A stretch of DNA of 64,000 nucleotides from Pseudomonas kilonensis (GCF_001269885.1 NZ_LHVH01000020.1:1-64000); one strand, 5' to 3'. Shown: positions 7,633-18,842, counted from the stretch's first letter. Numbers and translations: made by a program. The notes: a model not told the origin generated them from the letters alone.

Positions 7633-8817
7633 ATGCACAACAATAAAAATACCCGCCAACGTTTTTTGCCTGCGGTCATCGTAGGTGTTTCGAGCCTGGG
7701 CCTGATGCCTTGGGCCAACGCCGAAATCATGCTGTACGACAAGGATCAGACCACCTTTTCCACCGACGGCTACATCAACGCCTTTTACGTCAACAGCGAC
7801 GTCGACCGCGCGGGTGAGCAGTACGACCGTCGGCAGGCGCGGGTCAAGATGGGCTTCTTGCCCAACTACCTGGGCTTCAACATGGGCAAGCAGGTCGATG
7901 ACCTCAAGCTCGGTGCCCGGGCTTCGTTCTGGGTGACCATCAACGACAGTGAAACCAATGGCACCGACACTGCCATCGACGTGCGCCAGTTCTACGGCAC
8001 CGTGGCGAACCCGGAGTGGGGTGAGGTGCTGATCGGCAAGGACTTCGGCCTGTTTGCCCGCTCCAACATCCTGCTGGACGAACTGCTCGCCGGTTATGGC
8101 CAGGTCAGCGACACCCTGGGGCTGGTGGACGGCGGTGGCGTGTCGTTTGGCAACATCGGCAGCGGTTATCCGTACCCGTTCCCGACCTCGCAGATCACCT
8201 ACCGCACGCCGGTGATGGAGGGGCTGCGGGTGGCGGTGGGGATCATGGACCCGGTGGACACCAACGACAACAGCGCCACCGGCAAGGCCTATCAGGAAAA
8301 CCCGCGCACCGAGAGCGAGATCACCTACCAGTTCGACCTGGGCGGGGCGAAGATCTACAGCTGGCTCAACGGCAGCTACCAGACCTCGGACAACACCGAC
8401 GCCAGCGTCGAATCGGTGACGTCCAAGGGCCTGGGGTATGGCGTGCAGGCGAAGATGGGCGGGTTGTCGCTGACCGGCTCGGGGTTCCAGGCCAAGGGCA
8501 TCAACCCGTTCTTCACCAACAACGCCGGTGAAGCCACCCTGCGCAATGTCGACAGCAAGGGCTACCTGTTGCAGGGCTCCTACAAGCTGGGCAAAAACCG
8601 CCTGGCGCTGTCCTACGGCAAGACCGATGACGACGGCAACGGCGTGGTGGGCAGTGGCGCCGATTATGAAACCCGTGGCATCGCGCTGTTCCACGACATC
8701 AACGACAACCTCAAGCTCGTGGCCGAGTACAACCAGTTCGAAATCAACGGCCACGACACCAGCGCCCAGAACGAAGACACCGATACCTTTGCGGTGGGTG
8801 CGGTGCTCACCTGGTAA
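7633..8817 (+). CDS. Outer-membrane general porin
   Basis: A 394-residue outer-membrane protein. The start at 7633 gives MHNNKNTRQRFLPAVIVGVS and a signal peptide ending ANA-EIML near residue 29; an upstream open frame is repeat sequence. Alternating hydrophobic strands continue to the C-terminus, which ends FAVGAVLTW, an aromatic last residue as the Bam signal requires. GxSFGNIGSGYPYP and FGLFARSNILLDELL are typical of the trimeric anion-selective porin group (Porin_4-like) rather than OprD. Position downstream of the hexarate importer suggests it passes the same substrate across the outer membrane, though 430 bp of repeats separate them. Confidence 0.8.
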   Translation: MHNNKNTRQRFLPAVIVGVSSLGLMPWANAEIMLYDKDQTTFSTDGYINAFYVNSDVDRAGEQYDRRQARVKMGFLPNYLGFNMGKQVDDLKLGARASFWVTINDSETNGTDTAIDVRQFYGTVANPEWGEVLIGKDFGLFARSNILLDELLAGYGQVSDTLGLVDGGGVSFGNIGSGYPYPFPTSQITYRTPVMEGLRVAVGIMDPVDTNDNSATGKAYQENPRTESEITYQFDLGGAKIYSWLNGSYQTSDNTDASVESVTSKGLGYGVQAKMGGLSLTGSGFQAKGINPFFTNNAGEATLRNVDSKGYLLQGSYKLGKNRLALSYGKTDDDGNGVVGSGADYETRGIALFHDINDNLKLVAEYNQFEINGHDTSAQNEDTDTFAVGAVLTW

Positions 8818-8845
8818 GAGTTGGATCCTTTGGGTCCGACGCCGT

Positions 8846-8952
8846 CTGTGGGAGCAAGGCCTGTGGGAGCAAGGCTTGCCCGCGATGAACGATAACGCGG
8901 TCCAGCAGTTCGACCGCGGCGCGGCTATCGCGGGCAAGCCTTGCTCCCACAG
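8846..8952. repeat. REPIN, near-duplicate of 7231-7353
   Basis: Shares the inner spacer ATGAACGATAACGCGGTCC and GTTCGACCGCGGCGCGGCTAT with the REPIN before the porin gene, including a duplicated GTGGGAGCAAGG head. The two copies bracket the porin gene. Confidence 0.85.
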
Positions 8953-9027
8953 ATAAATCCCCTCGCCACAATAGTCATTCCAACAGGACACCGTCTCAGT
9001 CTTTTGTGGCGGGGACGTTTGCTCCCG

Positions 9028-9055
9028 GGGGGCTGCGCATCAGCCCCCTTTTTTT
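9028..9055 (+). terminator. Rho-independent terminator, plus strand
   Basis: Stem GGGGGCTG/CAGCCCCC with loop CGCAT is followed by seven T. It would stop rightward transcripts (porin side) at the end of nirN, whose stop codon it touches. It lacks a T-run in the minus direction. Confidence 0.75.
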
Positions 9056-10551
9056 CAGTGTGACGTCCCCTCGGCGAACTCGATCTTGTTGCCGACGTTG
9101 TATTTGCCCGAAGGCTTGTTCATGGGCAGGCGCTTGATTTCCTTGAGGGTGTTGCTGTCGTAGACGATCAGCGCGCCATCGGTGTCCCAAATGCTCAGCA
9201 GCAGGTAGCGGCCGTCGCGCGTGAACTCGACGTGGGCGGCGGTTTTGCCGGGCATGGGCCGCAGGGTATGGGCGATTTCCAGGGTCTGTTTGTCGATCAG
9301 GTGGATGGCATCGTTGTCCGGGCCGAAGAACACGTCGGTCCAGGCGTAGCGGGAGTTGACGTGGCTGCGCAGGAAGAAACCCGGCCCGAGCGTGGGGATC
9401 TGCTTGATGACTTTCCAGGTGTCGAAGTCGATCACCGAAATCAGCCCCTTGCTGATGTTGGGTGTGGCGAACACCCAGTGCCCATCGCGTTTCCAATAGG
9501 TCCCCGAGCCCAGGTGCGGCATGCCCGGCAGCGCGATGTCGGTGACGATCCGCCCCGTGTCGAGGTCGATCACCTGGCCGCCCTGGGCCTTGCGCGAGGT
9601 GGCGAGCAACTGCCGGTAATCGGGCGAGAAGGAAAAATCATCAAGGAAATCCCCGGCCTCGATCCGCCGGGGCACGAAGTCCGGGTTCGGGCCGGTGGAC
9701 AGCTCCCAGAGCTCTTTCACATCCTTCAAGGCGACGATGAAGCTGTTGCGCGGCGGCGCGGTATAGACCGCACTGACCCTCGACGCCTGGCCATCCAGCC
9801 CCACCGTTGCAATGGTCTTGACCAGTGACAGGTCGCGGGCATCCAGCACCACCAGGTTGCCGGGCAAGGTGTTGCCCACCAGCACCCAGCGCCCATCCTT
9901 GCTCACCGCCAGGTTGCGGGTATTGAGCCCGGCCCGCACCTCGGCGATGAGCGTGAGGTTGTGCAGGTCATACAGGCTGATCCAGCCGTCCCGGGAGGCG
10001 AAATAGACGAAGCGTCCGTCCGGCGAAAACTTCGGCCCGCCATGCACCGCGAAATGTGAGGCGAAGCGCGCCAGGACCTCGAAGCGATCGCCGTCGACGA
10101 TATCGATGTGATGATCGCCAGCTTCCACCACCACGAACAGGTTCAGCGGGTCGGCGTGGTGCTGGGGTTTATCCGGCAGGCTGGTGACATCCGCCAGCAG
10201 GCGATGGCTGCGGCGCGTGTCGTCCTCGCTCCAGGTCGGTTCGACCGCGGGTGGACGCTGGAGATAGTGGGTCAAGCCATCGATCTGCGCAGGCTCCAGC
10301 ACCGCACCGAACGCCGCCATCTGGCTGGCCGGGCGGCCATTTTCGATCACCTGGCGGATTTCGTCGGGCTTGATCCGACTCAGGCTCTGGGGCAACAGCG
10401 CCGGCCCGGCGCCGCCGATGCGATTCACCCCGTGGCATTGCTGGCAGTGTTGCTGGTAGTTCTGTTCGGCCAACGCCAGGTCCGGTTCAGGTACCGTGGC
10501 GCCGTGGACAGCGCCGATCCACAGCAATGGGGCAAGCCAGCCGATTCTCAT
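9055..10551 (-). CDS. nirN: NirN, dihydro-heme d1 dehydrogenase (cytochrome c/d1-like)
   Basis: A 498-residue periplasmic protein. The start at 10551 gives MRIGWLAPLLWIGAVHG, a signal peptide. A c-type heme motif CQQCH lies at residues 36-40, followed by an eight-bladed propeller like that of NirS. It lies at the end of the nir operon and overlaps nirE by four bases (ATGA). NirN performs the last step of heme d1 synthesis, introducing the acrylate double bond before delivery to NirS. It is distinguished from NirS by its position, the shorter cytochrome c part and the presence of a separate NirS at 16965. Confidence 0.93.
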   Translation of the reverse strand: MRIGWLAPLLWIGAVHGATVPEPDLALAEQNYQQHCQQCHGVNRIGGAGPALLPQSLSRIKPDEIRQVIENGRPASQMAAFGAVLEPAQIDGLTHYLQRPPAVEPTWSEDDTRRSHRLLADVTSLPDKPQHHADPLNLFVVVEAGDHHIDIVDGDRFEVLARFASHFAVHGGPKFSPDGRFVYFASRDGWISLYDLHNLTLIAEVRAGLNTRNLAVSKDGRWVLVGNTLPGNLVVLDARDLSLVKTIATVGLDGQASRVSAVYTAPPRNSFIVALKDVKELWELSTGPNPDFVPRRIEAGDFLDDFSFSPDYRQLLATSRKAQGGQVIDLDTGRIVTDIALPGMPHLGSGTYWKRDGHWVFATPNISKGLISVIDFDTWKVIKQIPTLGPGFFLRSHVNSRYAWTDVFFGPDNDAIHLIDKQTLEIAHTLRPMPGKTAAHVEFTRDGRYLLLSIWDTDGALIVYDSNTLKEIKRLPMNKPSGKYNVGNKIEFAEGTSH

Positions 10552-11390
10552 GAGGCGACCCTCGCGATACTTGGCTGGAGCGGTAGGGCCGGGTGCAGGC
10601 GGGCCGGATGCTCCAATACCTGATGGGCAAACAAGCCAACCACCTTGCCGATCACCGTCAAGGTCGGCAGGCCTTCGGCGCATGCCAGCGCCATCTGCGG
10701 CAATTGCTGGAGGGTGCCGCGCAGGACCTGCTGGTCGGGGCGCGTGCCGTTGCTGATCAGCGCCGCCGGCGTATCAGCCGCCAGGCCCGCCGCGATCAGT
10801 TGTGCGGCGATGGTGCCGAGGTTCGACAGACCCATGTAGAACACTAGGGTCTGGCTGTCATCCGCCAGGCTTTGCCAGGGCAGGTTCAAGTCGCCTTCGC
10901 GTTGCAAATGACCGGTGATGAAACGACAGGAATTGACCAGGTCGCGATGGGTCAGGGGAATGCCGGCATAGGTGCTGCAACCAGCTGCGGCGGTGATGCC
11001 GGGCACCACTTGGCAATCGATGCCGCGGGCCAGCAGATACTCCAGTTCCTCGGCGCCGCGACCGAAGATGAACGGATCACCGCCCTTGAGTCGCACCACC
11101 CGTTGTCCCTGGTCGGCCAGGTCGGCCAGCAGTTCGTTGATCTGTGGCTGGGGCAGGCTGTGGCAACCGGCGGCCTTGCCGACGTAATGCCGGGCGCAGG
11201 TCAGCGGGATCAGGCTGAGCAATTGCGCGCTGATCAAGCGGTCGTAGACCACCGCGTCGGCCTGCATCAACAGGCTCCAGGCGCGCAATGTCAGCAGGCC
11301 CGGGTCACCGGGGCCGGCGCCGACCAGGGCGACTTCACCCGGTCTGAAGGACGCTTGCAGGGCAGCGGGCAAAACGATGGAGGCAGGCAT
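10548..11390 (-). CDS. nirE: NirE, uroporphyrinogen-III C-methyltransferase
   Basis: A 280-residue SUMT-type enzyme that makes precorrin-2 for heme d1. The family signatures are clear: VALVGAGPGDPGLLTLRAW near the N-terminus, VVRLKGGDPFIFGRG in the middle, VPGITAAAG, and YMGLSNL toward the end. The start at 11390 follows AGGAAGT. It has no CysG dehydrogenase/chelatase domain, as expected for NirE. It lies 40 bp after nirJ and overlaps nirN by four bases. A separate biosynthetic SUMT presumably exists elsewhere for siroheme and cobalamin. Confidence 0.93.
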   Translation of the reverse strand: MPASIVLPAALQASFRPGEVALVGAGPGDPGLLTLRAWSLLMQADAVVYDRLISAQLLSLIPLTCARHYVGKAAGCHSLPQPQINELLADLADQGQRVVRLKGGDPFIFGRGAEELEYLLARGIDCQVVPGITAAAGCSTYAGIPLTHRDLVNSCRFITGHLQREGDLNLPWQSLADDSQTLVFYMGLSNLGTIAAQLIAAGLAADTPAALISNGTRPDQQVLRGTLQQLPQMALACAEGLPTLTVIGKVVGLFAHQVLEHPARLHPALPLQPSIARVAS

Positions 11391-11430
11391 GGGACTTCCT
11401 TGGTTCGGTATCAGGTTCGCCGTCGGTTGA

Positions 11431-12609
11431 TCAGGCGCAGGGCATCGCAACGCTGGGGATCGCGTGCAAGCCGATTTCTTCGTCGCTGAGGTGGCAGCCG
11501 GGGTCCTGGCCCCACAGGTCGCCGTCGGCCCAGGCCCGGGTGCGGGTATTGCCGTTGCAGATTGCCAGCCAGCGGCATTGCCCGCAGCGACCGCCCACGG
11601 CCCGTGGGTGTTCGCGCAGCTTCAGCAGCAGGGCATCGGGGCGCTCGAGCCAGAGTGTCTTGAACGGTGTCTGGCGGACATTGCCCACCGAGTGCTGCCA
11701 CCAGTACGTGTCGGGGTGGACCTCGCCGGTATTGTCGATGTTGGCGATGCCGCTGCCCGAGGCATTGCCGCCCCAGGCCCGCAGCATCTGCTCCAGTGCG
11801 GCGTAGTGTTGGGGCAGGCGCCGGGATACCCATTGCAGCAACAGGATCGCGTCGGCGTCGTTGTTGCCGCTGACGAAGTCACTGTCGCGGCCTTGTTCGA
11901 TGTCGTGCCAGGCCCGCTCGAAGATCAAGGTCATGGCCTCGCGGCTCATCTGCTGATGGGCATCGAGCTTGCGACTGCGCTTGCCCCGGCCGCTGTAGTT
12001 GAGGTGCGACAGGTAGAATTTCTGTACGTCGTACTCATTCATCAAGTCCAGCAAGCGCGGCAACTGGGCATGGTTTTGCTGGGTGAGGGTGGTGCGCAAC
12101 CCGACCCGGATGCCTTGTTCACGGCAGAGCCGGATGGCGGCCATGGAGCTGGCGAAACTGCCCTTGAGCTGACGGAATTCATCGTGGGTCGCTTCCAGGC
12201 CGTCGATGCTGATGCCCACGTAATCGAAGTTCGCCGCCGCAATCTGTTCGATATTGGACGTGTCGATCAGCGTGCCGTTGGTGGACAAGGCGAGGAAAAA
12301 ACCTTTGTCGCGGGCATAGGCGCTGAGTTGGAACAGATCCTCGCGCAACAGCGGTTCGCCGCCGGACAGGATCAACACGCGCACGCCGGCATCGTGCAGG
12401 TCGTCGATGACCTGGAGCGCCGCCGCGGTGTCCAGTTCATCGCGAAACACGCTGTCGGCCGACGTTGCATAGCAGTGCTTGCAGGTCAGGTTGCAGCGCC
12501 TGAGCAGGTTCCAGATCACCACCGGCGGGCGGCAGCTGCCCGGTGGCGCGACGCGTGGGGCAGGGCAATGCCCGTCCAGGGCTCGCAGGTAATGGCTGAT
12601 CCTCAACAT
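11431..12609 (-). CDS. nirJ: NirJ, heme d1 biosynthesis radical SAM protein
   Basis: A 392-residue radical SAM enzyme. The cluster-binding CNLTCKHC is at residues 39-46, SGGEPLL supports SAM binding, and a second cysteine set near the C-terminus (CGQC, AIC, DPGC) fits a SPASM-like auxiliary cluster. NirJ replaces two propionate side chains of 12,18-didecarboxysiroheme by oxo groups. The start at 12609 ([13 protein letters not shown]) has AAAGGAG upstream; longer readings run into REP DNA. The leader before it is a triplicated REP-containing segment carrying copies of this start codon and ribosome binding site. Confidence 0.93.
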   Translation of the reverse strand: MLRISHYLRALDGHCPAPRVAPPGSCRPPVVIWNLLRRCNLTCKHCYATSADSVFRDELDTAAALQVIDDLHDAGVRVLILSGGEPLLREDLFQLSAYARDKGFFLALSTNGTLIDTSNIEQIAAANFDYVGISIDGLEATHDEFRQLKGSFASSMAAIRLCREQGIRVGLRTTLTQQNHAQLPRLLDLMNEYDVQKFYLSHLNYSGRGKRSRKLDAHQQMSREAMTLIFERAWHDIEQGRDSDFVSGNNDADAILLLQWVSRRLPQHYAALEQMLRAWGGNASGSGIANIDNTGEVHPDTYWWQHSVGNVRQTPFKTLWLERPDALLLKLREHPRAVGGRCGQCRWLAICNGNTRTRAWADGDLWGQDPGCHLSDEEIGLHAIPSVAMPCA

Positions 12610-13075
12610 GAGTCGCTCTCCTTTGATGTGGGAAAGGCTTGGTGGGAGCAAGGCTTGCCCGCGATGAAGCCGATGCGGTCCTTCTGGAACCGAGGTGCTT
12701 GCTTCGCGAGCAAGCTTTGCTCCCACAGGCGCCAGGCGCAGGCCGGTCTCAACATAAGGTGCTCCTTTGATGTGGGAGCAAGGCTTGGTGGGAGCAAGGC
12801 TTGCCCGCGATGAAACCGATGCGGTCCTTCATAAAACCGACGCCCCTGTTTCGCGAGCAAGCTTTGCTCCCACAGGTGTCAGACGCAGGCCGGTTTTTTT
12901 CAGGATGCGGCTGATCCTCAACATAAGTCGCTCCGTGGGAGCAAGGCTTGGTGGGAGCAAGGCTTGCCCGCGATGAAACCGATGCGGTCCTTCATAAAAC
13001 CGACGCCCCTGTTTCGCGAGCAAGCTTTGCTCCCACAGGCGTCAGGCGCAGGCCGGTTTTTTTCAGGATGCGGCT
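12607..13075. repeat. Three tandem REP-containing units at the nirH-nirJ junction
   Basis: Units of about 146, 169 and 150 bp begin near 12607, 12753 and 12922. Each carries TGGTGGGAGCAAGGCTTG, a CGATGCGGTCCTTC spacer, TTCGCGAGCAAGCTTTGCTCCCACAGG and GCGCAGGCCGG or a close variant. Copies of the nirJ start (CTCAACAT) and, in the two nirH-proximal units, of the last nirH codons (TTTTTTTCAGGATGCGGCTG) are embedded. Confidence 0.85.
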
Positions 13076-13561
13076 GCTCACCAGCATGTCGTCGGCGGCG
13101 CAGGCGTCCCCCAGCAGGTAGCGCAGGTGTTCGCGGTAGCTGTCGATTTCTTCGCGGCTGCGGCCATGGACCATGGCGAACAGGTTGTAGCGCCAGCCGG
13201 GCCGGCGCGGGCGCCGGTAGCAGTGGCTGACGAAGGGCTGCGCCCCCAGCAGGGCGCCGAGACGCGAAATGTCGGCATCCGCCACGTCCCAGACCGTCAT
13301 GCCGTTGTGGCGATAGCCCAGGCGATAGTGATTGGGCACGGCGGCAATGCGGCGGATCGCACCCTCGGCCTGCAGGCGCTTGAGCAGGTCGAGGGTGGAT
13401 TCCACGCTCAGTTCCAGTTGTTCGGCCAGCCAGGCCCAGGGGTCTTCGAGCAAGGGCAGGCCGGCCTGGGTCAGTTCCACCAGGCGCAGCGCCAAGGGTG
13501 TTTCATCCAGCCGTGGCGGCGCTTGCCACAAAGACTCAGACAGGGAAATACAGGCCGACAT
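12992..13561 (-). CDS. nirH: NirH, siroheme decarboxylase subunit, with a REP-encoded tail
   Basis: A 189-residue AsnC/Lrp-like protein of the NirDLGH complex that decarboxylates siroheme to 12,18-didecarboxysiroheme. An N-terminal helix-turn-helix-like part (about 20-75) is followed by an AsnC-type ligand domain with SHCYRRPRRPGWRYNLFAMVHG. The homologous core ends at SSRILKKTGLRL; the last residues, [14 protein letters not shown], are translated REP sequence, so the native stop was lost when a repeat entered. It overlaps the end of nirG by 26 bp. The extension is short and at the extreme C-terminus, so activity is probably kept. Confidence 0.9.
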   Translation of the reverse strand: MSACISLSESLWQAPPRLDETPLALRLVELTQAGLPLLEDPWAWLAEQLELSVESTLDLLKRLQAEGAIRRIAAVPNHYRLGYRHNGMTVWDVADADISRLGALLGAQPFVSHCYRRPRRPGWRYNLFAMVHGRSREEIDSYREHLRYLLGDACAADDMLVSSRILKKTGLRLTPVGAKLARETGASVL

Positions 13562-13979
13562 GGTAGGTCTCCTCTTTGGGCAGGTTCAGCGGCACCAGGC
13601 CGGTCAGGTGTTCGATGTGCAGCAGGGTGTCGTTGATCGCCTGTTCGCTGGGGCAGGCGAGCACGAACCACATGTTCCAGGTGTGCTCGCGGCGGTAGTT
13701 GTGGGCGACTTCGGGCATGTCCGCGAGCAGCTCGGCGATGGCCTCGAAGCGCGGCTCGGGCACTGCCAGCGCCGCCAGGGTGAACGCACCGCCCAGGCGA
13801 TCGATGTCGAACATCGGACCGAAGCGGGTGAGGACCCCGTCGTTGAGCAACTCATGCAGGCGGTCGAGCAATTCGGTGCTGCTGCTGTCCAGTTCCTGGG
13901 CCAGGGCCTGCCAGGGATGACGCACCAGCGGCAGGCCTAGTTGCAGGCGATTGATCAGGCGACGGTCCAGGTCATCCAT
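13536..13979 (-). CDS. nirG: NirG, siroheme decarboxylase subunit
   Basis: A 147-residue AsnC/Lrp-like protein. The start at 13979 gives [23 protein letters not shown]; the residues [20 protein letters not shown] form the conserved family core, with a His-Asn-Tyr-Arg motif close to the proposed active site of siroheme decarboxylases. The gene overlaps nirL by eight bases and nirH by 26, showing tight translational coupling. It is closer to NirD (HNYARE) than to NirL and NirH (CYQRPRR, CYRRPRR), consistent with a complex of two subunit types. Confidence 0.92.
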   Translation of the reverse strand: MDDLDRRLINRLQLGLPLVRHPWQALAQELDSSSTELLDRLHELLNDGVLTRFGPMFDIDRLGGAFTLAALAVPEPRFEAIAELLADMPEVAHNYRREHTWNMWFVLACPSEQAINDTLLHIEHLTGLVPLNLPKEETYHVGLYFPV

Positions 13980-14484
13980 CGATACGGGCTCCGGCGGGGG
14001 CGGCGAAACGTCCGCCGCATTGCTTGAACAGGTGCGTGCTGAACAGCAACTGGTGGGGCAGGTCGTCCAGCTGGTGTTCTTCCAGCAACGCCTGGACCTG
14101 GGTCTCGACACGGTCACGCTGGCGACCGTGGATCATGCAGAACAGGTTGTATTGCCACTGGGGCAGGCGCCTGGGGCGTTGGTAGCAAAGGCTGATGCCC
14201 GGTGTTTGTCCGAGGCGTCGGCCGACTTCATCGACCAAGGCGTCCGGCACGTCCAGCACCAGCATGGCGTTGGCGGCAAACCCCAAGGCGCGATGGTTGA
14301 CCACCAGGCCGACACGGCGGAACAGCCCCTGTTCATGCCAATGCTGCACCTGCTCGAGCACCTGCGGCTCACTGGCCTCGATCTGCTCGGCCAGGGCCTG
14401 GAAGGGACGCGATGTCAGGGGCAGGCCGGTTTCCAGCAAACGGCGCAGTGCCAGTGACTGTTGTTCGCTCAGGGCGTTTTTCAT
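13972..14484 (-). CDS. nirL: NirL, siroheme decarboxylase subunit
   Basis: A 170-residue AsnC/Lrp-like protein with start at 14484 ([17 protein letters not shown]). The conserved [24 protein letters not shown] block near residue 105 pairs it with NirH. It overlaps nirD by four bases (ATGA) and nirG by eight. Within the heme d1 pathway it forms, with NirD, G and H, the enzyme that removes the acetate carboxylates of siroheme. The order D-L-G-H as separate genes is the P. aeruginosa arrangement rather than the nirDL fusion seen in other species. Confidence 0.92.
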   Translation of the reverse strand: MKNALSEQQSLALRRLLETGLPLTSRPFQALAEQIEASEPQVLEQVQHWHEQGLFRRVGLVVNHRALGFAANAMLVLDVPDALVDEVGRRLGQTPGISLCYQRPRRLPQWQYNLFCMIHGRQRDRVETQVQALLEEHQLDDLPHQLLFSTHLFKQCGGRFAAPAGARIDG

Positions 14485-14939
14485 GGGGTGGCCTCCAGGG
14501 CAAAGCCCAGGTCGATGCGGTAGGCGGTCAGCATGGGCAGGTCCAGTGGCGTGAGACCGGTGTCGTTCTCCAGTTCCTGGAGGATGTTTTCCAGGTGGGC
14601 ACGGTTGGGGCCGGTCAGCACGAACCACAGGTTGTAGCGATGTTCGCGGGCATAGTTGTGATTGACTTCCGGGTATTGGCTGATGCGTGCGGCCACCTGG
14701 TGCAAGCGGTCTTCGGGCACGGCCAGGGCGGCCAGGGTGCTGGCCCCGGCCCGGGTGTGTTCGAACACCGGGCCGACCCGCGATAAGGTCCCGGCCACTT
14801 GCAGATGTTGCAGGCAGTCGATGACCTGGGCTTCGCTGCAGCCCAAGGTCTCGGCCATGGCCCGATAGGGCTCGGCGCACAACGGCAGGCCATGCTGGAA
14901 TTGATCGATCAGGCGCCGGGCCAGTGAGCTGGAAGTCAT
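14481..14939 (-). CDS. nirD: NirD, siroheme decarboxylase subunit
   Basis: A 152-residue AsnC/Lrp-like protein starting at 14939 ([20 protein letters not shown]). The family core [23 protein letters not shown] is present near residue 95. It begins two bases after nirF and ends overlapping nirL. Despite the helix-turn-helix ancestry, proteins of this group act as enzymes, not DNA-binding regulators. Function assignment rests on family and operon position together. Confidence 0.92.
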   Translation of the reverse strand: MTSSSLARRLIDQFQHGLPLCAEPYRAMAETLGCSEAQVIDCLQHLQVAGTLSRVGPVFEHTRAGASTLAALAVPEDRLHQVAARISQYPEVNHNYAREHRYNLWFVLTGPNRAHLENILQELENDTGLTPLDLPMLTAYRIDLGFALEATP

Positions 14940-14941
14940 GG

Positions 14942-16120
14942 TCAGAACCCCGACTTGTGCGCGCGACTGCTGAAGAAAATGCCGCTCGGGCTCAGGGCCG
15001 GCAGGCTGCCCAGGCGTTCGAGGCGATAAGGATCCCAGACCTGCACCTGACCACCATCCCGGGCGGACAGCCACAACTGGTCACCCCGCGCGGTGAACTC
15101 CATGTGCAGCACCGCCGGGCCTGGCCGCAGGTCGGCGACGATGGCGTGGGTCTGGGTGTCGATGACCTGGACGCGGTCGTTGTCCGGGTAGGCAAAGTTG
15201 ACCCACAGCTGCCGACCGTCCGGACGCGCCGTGACGAACACTGGTTGACCGGCCACGGCGATGGCGTCGGTCTGTTGCCAATCCTGGGCGTTCATCACCA
15301 ATACCTGGTGATGCCCGACGGCAGGCACGAAGGCTTGCTGGTCGGCCAGGGCCCAGCCCTCCAGATGCGGCATCTTGTACACCGGGAGCCGCGCCTGGCC
15401 GCGGCCGTAATGGCCCAGTACCCGTTTCACCCCGCGCTCCGGGTGCCAGAGATCGAGTTGGGCCATGCCGTCTTCACCGAACAGCCCGGCCATGTAATAA
15501 CGCCCGTCCGGGGTGATCAGGGCATCGTAGGGTTGCTGGCCGATGGCGGTGAAACGTTCGATGCGCGGGCTGAGGCCTTGGCTGAAGTCGGCGGTCCAGA
15601 TCTCGCCAGTGTCGAACAGGCTGAACACGAAGCGTTGTCCCGGCGCATCCACCAAACCGACCACCCGTGAGCGCTTTTGTCCGCCGGGCAACGGCGTGGC
15701 CGGGATGTCGGCGACCTGTTCCAGGGTCTGGGCGTCGAACACCTTGACGCCGCCGGGCTCGTAGTTGGAAACGGCGATCAGCTTGCCATCCTGGCTGATT
15801 GCACCGCCGATGCTGTTGCCGCCCTGAATGATCCGGCGTTCGATGTGCGCGCGCAGCAGGTCGACTTTGCTCAGGCCCCCATCGCGACCGAACACGTAGG
15901 CGTAGCGCTGGTCGCGGGAGAACACCACCGAGGCGTGGGACAAGTCGCCCAGGCCTTCGACGCGGCCCAGGGCGGTGCGGGTGTCGCTTTCAATGATTTG
16001 CAGGCTGCCGGTGGCGCGCTCCACCACCACGCCCAAATCGCCGGTGCCGCGCAACGGTGTCTGGGCGCAACCGCAGAGCAGCAGGGCGATGGCGGTGGAG
16101 GAGAGGAAAGAACGGATCAT
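14942..16120 (-). CDS. nirF: NirF, heme d1 biosynthesis lipoprotein
   Basis: A 392-residue beta-propeller related to the d1 domain of NirS but without the cytochrome c part. The start at 16120 gives [18 protein letters not shown]; the lipobox ends at Cys18, so the protein should be anchored in the periplasm-facing membrane. NirF is required for a late step of heme d1 synthesis and binds the tetrapyrrole; mechanism is debated. It overlaps nirC by four bases and is followed two bases later by nirD. Confidence 0.93.
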   Translation of the reverse strand: MIRSFLSSTAIALLLCGCAQTPLRGTGDLGVVVERATGSLQIIESDTRTALGRVEGLGDLSHASVVFSRDQRYAYVFGRDGGLSKVDLLRAHIERRIIQGGNSIGGAISQDGKLIAVSNYEPGGVKVFDAQTLEQVADIPATPLPGGQKRSRVVGLVDAPGQRFVFSLFDTGEIWTADFSQGLSPRIERFTAIGQQPYDALITPDGRYYMAGLFGEDGMAQLDLWHPERGVKRVLGHYGRGQARLPVYKMPHLEGWALADQQAFVPAVGHHQVLVMNAQDWQQTDAIAVAGQPVFVTARPDGRQLWVNFAYPDNDRVQVIDTQTHAIVADLRPGPAVLHMEFTARGDQLWLSARDGGQVQVWDPYRLERLGSLPALSPSGIFFSSRAHKSGF

Positions 16121-16446
16121 GAGGCGGGTTTTCCTTGAAGGAGCCGGTCCACCAGCCAGCGAATGTCGTCGGGCGCAAGCAACGGTGCCCAACCGGGCAT
16201 GGCGCTGCCGGGCCGTCCGAGGGTGACGGTGGCGATGAGGCTGTCGCGGGATTTTCCGGCCAGGGCTTCGTGGGTCAGGGGCGGGCCGAGGCCGCCGGTC
16301 ATGTACAGGCCGTGGCAGGCGCCACAGTCCTGGTCCAGCAGGTGTTGCAATTGGGCCTGGCGCTGGCTGTCGGGAGCGGCCAGCACGCAGGAAGAGAAAA
16401 CAAAGAGGAGGGTGGTTATCAAGGTTGCAGAGCTGTGTCGTTCCAT
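16117..16446 (-). CDS. nirC: NirC, periplasmic c-type cytochrome
   Basis: A 109-residue monoheme cytochrome with a signal peptide ending VLAA near residue 24 and heme motif CGACH at 41-45. The likely axial methionine is in SAMPGW near residue 82. NirC can donate electrons to NirS and is linked to maturation of heme d1. The gene overlaps nirF by four bases. A REPIN of 88 bp separates it from nirM. Confidence 0.93.
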   Translation of the reverse strand: MERHSSATLITTLLFVFSSCVLAAPDSQRQAQLQHLLDQDCGACHGLYMTGGLGPPLTHEALAGKSRDSLIATVTLGRPGSAMPGWAPLLAPDDIRWLVDRLLQGKPAS

Positions 16447-16502
16447 GACGTCCTCCTGATCAAGAAATAAAGTTGGGTGCGGCCCCTGTGGTGAGGGGAT
16501 TT

Positions 16503-16590
16503 ATGTGGGAGCAAAGCTTGCTCGCGAAACAGCCGCCTTGATTTCTGAAAGACCGCATCGCCCCCATCGCGGGCAAGCCTTGCTCCCACA
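16503..16590. repeat. REPIN between nirM and nirC
   Basis: Facing REP units GTGGGAGCAAAGCTTGCTCGCG and CGCGGGCAAGCCTTGCTCCCAC surround a CAGCCGCCTTGATTTCTG spacer, inside the nir operon. It can form a large hairpin in the mRNA and might set different levels of nirSM and the downstream heme d1 genes. Confidence 0.85.
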
Positions 16591-16631
16591 TCAATCCCAT
16601 GCCACATGAATTTCCTCGCTACAGGGATGTG

Positions 16632-16940
16632 TTATTTAAGGGTCAAGACCCACGCCGCCAGGATCTTGGCTTCCTCTTCCGTCACGGGGTTGGCCGGCAT
16701 CGGCATCGGTCCCCAGTTGCCTTGCGTACCTTCCTTGATGTGCTTGGCGAGTAAATCCTGTGCTCCGGCGACGCCGGCGTTTTTTGCTGCGACTTCCTTG
16801 AGTGCCGGGCCAACCACTTTGGTATCGATGGCGTGGCAGGCCGCGCAGGGCTTGCTCTTGAACAGCGTCGGGCCGTCTTGGGCCAACGCCGGCAGGCTGT
16901 AGGCGGCAGTCAAGGCCAAGGCAATCAGAATAGGCTTCAT
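16632..16940 (-). CDS. nirM: NirM, cytochrome c551
   Basis: A 102-residue periplasmic cytochrome. The signal peptide ends ALA at residue 20, the heme site CAACH is at 32-36, and the methionine ligand lies in GPMPMPANP near residue 78. Cytochrome c551 carries electrons from the bc1 complex to NirS. It is 24 bp downstream of nirS with AGAGGAAAAACC before the ATG. Length and the [17 protein letters not shown] ending match the Pseudomonas c551 family. Confidence 0.95.
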   Translation of the reverse strand: MKPILIALALTAAYSLPALAQDGPTLFKSKPCAACHAIDTKVVGPALKEVAAKNAGVAGAQDLLAKHIKEGTQGNWGPMPMPANPVTEEEAKILAAWVLTLK

Positions 16941-16964
16941 GGTTTTTCCTCTTATTGATGGGGC

Positions 16965-18830
<1,866 letters not shown>

Positions 18831-18842
18831 TCAGGCCTTGCC

